Part shown: positions 6,583-9,390 of the stretch, in pieces | How positions within the stretch are numbered: position 1 is the first letter of the stretch | Layout: every line of letters starts with the position of its first letter | Assembly (NCBI GenBank): GCA_027077185.1 | Contig: JALTGJ010000275.1 | Location: 1-9,390 of the forward strand | Reading direction: 5' to 3' | DNA from: Spirochaetales bacterium | GTDB lineage: Bacteria > Spirochaetota > Spirochaetia > B11-G9 | Length of the DNA stretch: 9,390 nt | Notes under the pieces: generated by a model | Told to the model about the DNA's origin: nothing | Databases searched by the model: none | The model's input: only the letters and a program-made list of their open reading frames with translations | Program-made: the position numbers and the translations under genes

Positions 6583-7569
6583 ATGAATAACGATGTAATT
6601 CTAAAGGTTGATGGTTTAAAAACCTATTTTAATACTGACGACGGAATAGTTAAAGCAGTAGATGGGGTCTCCTTTGAGCTGAAAAAAGGGGAGACACTGG
6701 GAATTGTTGGTGAATCAGGTTCGGGAAAGTCGGTAACTAATCTTTCACTTATGAAGTTAATCCCCTCTCCCCCGGGGAAAATAATGGCAGGTACTGCAAT
6801 TTTTAAGGGAGAGTCAGATATTCTTAAAATGAATGAAGATGAGATGAGAAAGCTCAGAGGCAATAAAATTGCTATGATTTTTCAGGATCCTATGACCAGT
6901 CTAAATCCTTTTCTTCGTATTTCAACACAAATGATTGAAACTCTGGTTCTTCATCAGAATATGGATAAAAAAGAGGCCCTTGCAAAATCCATAAGTATGC
7001 TGGATATGGTTGGTATTCCCAATGCGGAAAAGCGTGTATTTGACTATCCCCATCAGTTTTCCGGTGGAATGCGCCAGAGGGTAATGATTGCTATGGCTCT
7101 AAGCTGCGATCCGGAAATACTTATTGCAGATGAACCTACCTCCGCTCTGGATGTAACCATCCAGGCACAGATACTGGAGCTTATACAGTCACTTTCAAAG
7201 CGACTGGGTACAGCTGTTATTATGATTACTCATGACCTGGGAGTTGTTGCAGGAATGTGTGATTATGTTGTTGTAATGTATGCAGGGAGATTAGTTGAAC
7301 GTGGTACAAATGATGAAATATTTGATGATCCAAAACACCCTTATACACAGGGTTTAATTAGATCTGTACCAAGACTTGATAAACCTGTGGAAGGAAGACT
7401 CTTTTCGATAGAAGGGCAGCCGCCTAATGTAATTGACTTGCCCGAGTGCTGTCCCTTTCATCCAAGATGTCAAAAGGCCATGGATAAGTGCAGGACATCA
7501 ACTCCCGGGGTGACAATATTAGAGAATAACAGAGAAGTTCGATGCTTTCTGTATGAAGAGGAAAAATAG
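6583..7569 (+). CDS. oppD: Oligopeptide ABC transporter, ATPase subunit OppD
   Basis: One of the two ATPases that drive the transporter from the cytoplasmic face, 328 residues from the chosen start (333 if the ATG at 6568 is used). It has a full ABC motif set: Walker A GESGSGKS (43-50), Q-loop Gln101, signature FSGGMRQR (159-166), Walker B ILIADE ending in catalytic Glu184, D-loop SALD, and H-loop His217. The C-terminal oligopeptide-transporter domain holds the HPYTQGL motif and four cysteines (290, 296, 303, 321) spaced CX5CX6CX17C; in mycobacterial OppD/DppD such cysteines are known to bind a [4Fe-4S] cluster. The start at 6583 is favoured by GGAG and gives the usual short N-terminus before the first strand. 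The stop codon abuts the oppF ATG. No sign of degeneration. Confidence 0.95.
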   Translation: MNNDVILKVDGLKTYFNTDDGIVKAVDGVSFELKKGETLGIVGESGSGKSVTNLSLMKLIPSPPGKIMAGTAIFKGESDILKMNEDEMRKLRGNKIAMIFQDPMTSLNPFLRISTQMIETLVLHQNMDKKEALAKSISMLDMVGIPNAEKRVFDYPHQFSGGMRQRVMIAMALSCDPEILIADEPTSALDVTIQAQILELIQSLSKRLGTAVIMITHDLGVVAGMCDYVVVMYAGRLVERGTNDEIFDDPKHPYTQGLIRSVPRLDKPVEGRLFSIEGQPPNVIDLPECCPFHPRCQKAMDKCRTSTPGVTILENNREVRCFLYEEEK

Positions 7570-8583
7570 ATGAGTGATAATAGTAAGCTTCTGGAAGTAA
7601 ATAATCTAAAAATGCATTTCCCTATGCAGAGCAGTGGGCTTTTTAAGAAAAAAGTGGGCTCTATTCGTGCTGTTGATGGAATAGATTTTGAAATTAATAA
7701 CGGAGAAACCCTGGGTCTTGTTGGTGAATCAGGTTGTGGTAAATCGACAACGGCACGAGCAATAGCCCAGCTGCATAAACCAACATCCGGAGAAGTTTTA
7801 TTGGAAGGTACGGATATTATAAAAGTTGGAAAACATGCTATGTTAAAAGCCCGTATGGGTATGCAGATGATTTTTCAGGATCCTTATGCCTCACTTAATC
7901 CACGTATGACAGCTGGTAATATTATATCCGAACCCCTGCAAATATACAAAAACAGAGGCATGCTTAATATCACAAAAGCTGAAATTGTGGAGAAAATTGA
8001 AACTCTTATGGAGAAAGTTGGATTATCTCATCATTTTCGAAATAGATATCCTCATGAATTTTCGGGTGGTCAGAGACAGAGGATAGGGGTTGCAAGAGCT
8101 CTTGCTCTTAATCCTAAGTTAATACTTGCAGATGAACCTGTAAGTGCGCTGGATGTTTCAATTCAGTCACAAATTTTAAACTTACTTACAGACCTTCGGG
8201 ATGAACTGAACCTTTCCTATCTGTTTATTGCCCATGATCTGGCTGTAATTCAGCATATTAGTGATAGAATTGCTGTAATGTATCTTGGAAAAATTATGGA
8301 AGTTTCCAGGTCTGCAGCTCTCTACAAAACACCTCTCCATCCCTACACAGTTGCATTGCTTTCAGCCGTCCCAATTCCGGACCCAAAAATAGAGAGGGAG
8401 AGGAAAAGAATAATTTTAACAGGAGATGTTCCTTCTCCGGATAAGGAAAGACATAATTGTTATTTTTACGATCGATGTCCGCAAAAAATGGATAAGTGCA
8501 AAACCCGTTTACCTGCATTGGTCGATATGGGAGACGGTCATAAGGTTGCATGTTTTCTTCATCATGATAAGGATGCTGAGTAA
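7570..8583 (+). CDS. oppF: Oligopeptide ABC transporter, ATPase subunit OppF
   Basis: The partner ATPase of OppD, 337 residues, the usual length. Motifs: Walker A GESGCGKS (52-59), Q-loop Gln103, signature FSGGQRQR (164-171), Walker B LILADE ending in Glu189, D-loop SALD, and H-loop His222. A slightly long loop with SSGLFKKK (21-28) before the first strand is typical of OppF/DppF and helps tell it from OppD. The C-terminal domain carries HPYTVALLSA and cysteines at 297, 303, 310 and 328 with the same CX5CX6CX17C spacing as OppD. AAGAGG (7556-7561) inside the end of oppD is 8 bases before the ATG, and there is no gap between the oppD stop and this start, so translational coupling is likely. 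It is the last gene of the operon and converges on the membrane-protein gene to its right. Confidence 0.95.
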   Translation: MSDNSKLLEVNNLKMHFPMQSSGLFKKKVGSIRAVDGIDFEINNGETLGLVGESGCGKSTTARAIAQLHKPTSGEVLLEGTDIIKVGKHAMLKARMGMQMIFQDPYASLNPRMTAGNIISEPLQIYKNRGMLNITKAEIVEKIETLMEKVGLSHHFRNRYPHEFSGGQRQRIGVARALALNPKLILADEPVSALDVSIQSQILNLLTDLRDELNLSYLFIAHDLAVIQHISDRIAVMYLGKIMEVSRSAALYKTPLHPYTVALLSAVPIPDPKIERERKRIILTGDVPSPDKERHNCYFYDRCPQKMDKCKTRLPALVDMGDGHKVACFLHHDKDAE

Positions 8584-8595
8584 TCGAGATAACTA

Positions 8596-9102
8596 TCAGC
8601 TGTCTATTGCAAGCTCTTTTCCACAGTAGGCAGCTATTTTTTGTGCGTTTTCTGTTAAATCTGAACTATTGGTTCTTCCTGTTATAATATCAATGTCCAG
8701 GACTTTACCGTTTTTTAGAATTAGTGAAAATTTAATCATTTTTTTTCTAATACGGTTAAGTTTTCCTTCCTTTCCTGTATGGGATTCCCCTGTTATTTTA
8801 AATATTTCAGCTTCTTCTATTTTGTATTTAGTTTTTTTATTAATAAAAATCAGCCCAAAAATATAAACTATTTTCCCAGTCGATTTATTAAAAATCCACT
8901 TTTCCTCATATAATCCGCCTGCAATACAGGCAGAAAAAATTAGAAAAGCTATCCATTGTCCTGAAGCCCAGATTCCGGATGTAATAATTCCACCTGCAAT
9001 AAGAATAGCAATAAATAAAAATAATATCCTAAACCATACAGGCAGAACAAGATTTAACGTGCCATCTTTTTTTTCTTTTAATGAAAAACTCATTCCAAAC
9101 AC
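8596..9102 (-). CDS. Small two-helix membrane protein with a cytoplasmic-type C-terminal domain, function unknown
   Basis: 168 residues. After a short charged N-terminus (SLKEKKDG) there are two closely spaced hydrophobic segments, about 19-43 (VLPVWFRILFLFIAILIAGGII) and 46-65 (SGQWIAFLIFSACIAGGLY). The remaining 100 residues are soluble, Lys-rich and strand-like: EEKWIFNKSTGKI, then alternating strands to LILKNGKVLDID, and a final helix with ENAQKIAAYCGKEL. A helical hairpin followed by a beta-rich domain and a terminal helix resembles bacterial PH-like membrane proteins, but I do not recognise a named family. The start is GTG at 9100-9102, 8 bases after GGAG (9111-9114 on the complement). 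An ATG three codons on has no properly placed site. It is 12 bases from the oppF stop, tail to tail, and 62 bases downstream of the glycogen-binding-domain gene on the same strand. Confidence 0.75.
   Translation of the reverse strand: MFGMSFSLKEKKDGTLNLVLPVWFRILFLFIAILIAGGIITSGIWASGQWIAFLIFSACIAGGLYEEKWIFNKSTGKIVYIFGLIFINKKTKYKIEEAEIFKITGESHTGKEGKLNRIRKKMIKFSLILKNGKVLDIDIITGRTNSSDLTENAQKIAAYCGKELAIDS
8598..8641 (+). terminator. Possible terminator of the opp operon
   Basis: AGCTGTCT (8598-8605) can pair with AGGCAGCT (8628-8635) over 8 positions, one of them G-U, with a 22-base loop and then A followed by six T. It begins 15 bases after the oppF stop and overlaps the 3' end of the convergent gene. 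The long loop makes it weaker than the site after oppA. Confidence 0.4.
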
Positions 9103-9110
9103 TTAAATTT

Positions 9111-9114
9111 CTCC
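9111..9114 (-). promoter_or_regulatory. Shine-Dalgarno supporting a GTG start
   Basis: GGAG on the minus strand is 8 bases upstream of the GTG at 9100-9102. The nearby ATG at 9091-9093 would be 17 bases away, too far for this site. Confidence 0.55.
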
Positions 9115-9164
9115 ATGCACACAAAAGTAAGGCCAGCCCTGTACTTATTTTTTGGTACAAATTA

Positions 9165-9390
9165 TTAATTTATCTTAATTACTGACACTGCATTTCCTCT
9201 GCTGTTATAAGCTTTTTTAGGATTTTTAGGGTCCTGCACTGAAACCCCATCTGCAATAAACTTATAGTAATGGATACCCGGTGACAACCTTAGGGATATT
9301 TTATAGGTTCCGGGATGTTCCCTATCCTCTTTCATTTTAAACATAAAAGGATCCCAGTTGTTAAAGTTTCCCGAAAGATAAACGTTTTTA
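9165..9390 (-). CDS. Glycogen-binding-domain (CBM48/AMPK-beta type) protein, 3' end only
   Basis: The minus strand is open from the right edge of the window to a TAA at 9165-9167, giving the last 74 residues of a protein whose start is outside. The sequence has the classic order of an AMPK-beta/CBM48 early-set domain: VYLSGNFNNWDP near its start, PGTYKISLRLSPG in the middle, then YYKFIADG, a DP-x-NP stretch, and NSRGNAVSVIKI as the last strand. Such domains bind alpha-glucans like glycogen. The protein ends directly after the domain, with no catalytic domain C-terminal to it. What lies N-terminal (a signal peptide, other copies of the domain, or an enzyme) cannot be seen. It is upstream of the two-helix membrane protein gene and on the same strand, so the two could be co-transcribed. 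Domain assignment is confident; function of the whole protein is not. Confidence 0.8.
   Translation of the reverse strand, partial: KNVYLSGNFNNWDPFMFKMKEDREHPGTYKISLRLSPGIHYYKFIADGVSVQDPKNPKKAYNSRGNAVSVIKIN

Noticed and set aside
9103..9164. Stem-loop TGTAC/GTACA between the two minus-strand genes as a terminator
   Set aside because: A 5-bp stem with a 10-base A-rich loop and no following T run; too weak to call.

Overview
The window looks like part of a low-G+C, Gram-negative bacterial chromosome, most likely a spirochaete (Treponema/Spirochaeta-like). The reasons are AT-rich coding sequence, good AGGAG-type ribosome binding sites, a substrate-binding protein whose leader ends in Val-Phe-Ala-Gly-Gly rather than a lipobox, and a small glycogen-binding-domain protein of the kind spirochaetes carry. 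The assignment is inference; no rRNA or tRNA is present to fix it.

Layout from left to right: (1) enolase (eno) on the minus strand, complete. (2) A 311-base gap (1329-1639) holding a compact divergent promoter and then an unusually G+C-rich, highly folded stretch (about 1438-1623) that ends just before the Shine-Dalgarno of the next gene. (3) A plus-strand gene for a two-domain protein: N-terminal UPF0158 and C-terminal GNAT acetyltransferase. Its C-terminus appears to be frameshifted: the annotated frame stops at 2560, but a convincing GNAT ending continues in another frame to 2634. (4) A complete peptide ABC transporter, oppA-oppB-oppC-oppD-oppF (2659-8583), with a terminator and stem-loop cluster plus a candidate internal promoter between oppA and oppB. 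(5) Convergent to oppF, a small two-helix membrane protein gene of unknown function on the minus strand. (6) Upstream of it on the same strand, the 3' end of a gene with a CBM48/AMPK-type glycogen-binding domain that runs off the right edge.

How the genes work together: OppA is exported and captures peptides in the periplasm. OppB and OppC form the inner-membrane channel, and OppD and OppF hydrolyse ATP on the cytoplasmic face. The oppA-oppB stem-loops probably keep OppA in excess over the membrane complex. If the frameshift is real, the UPF0158-GNAT gene ends only 24 bases before oppA and may be its operon leader gene. Enolase and the two right-hand genes have no evident functional link to peptide uptake.

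Nothing here is clearly a new defence or mobile system. The items most worth checking are the folded element with mutually exclusive inverted repeats at 1438-1623, the UPF0158-GNAT fusion with its frameshift, the enlarged extracytoplasmic loop of OppC, and the identically spaced cysteine quartets in OppD and OppF.
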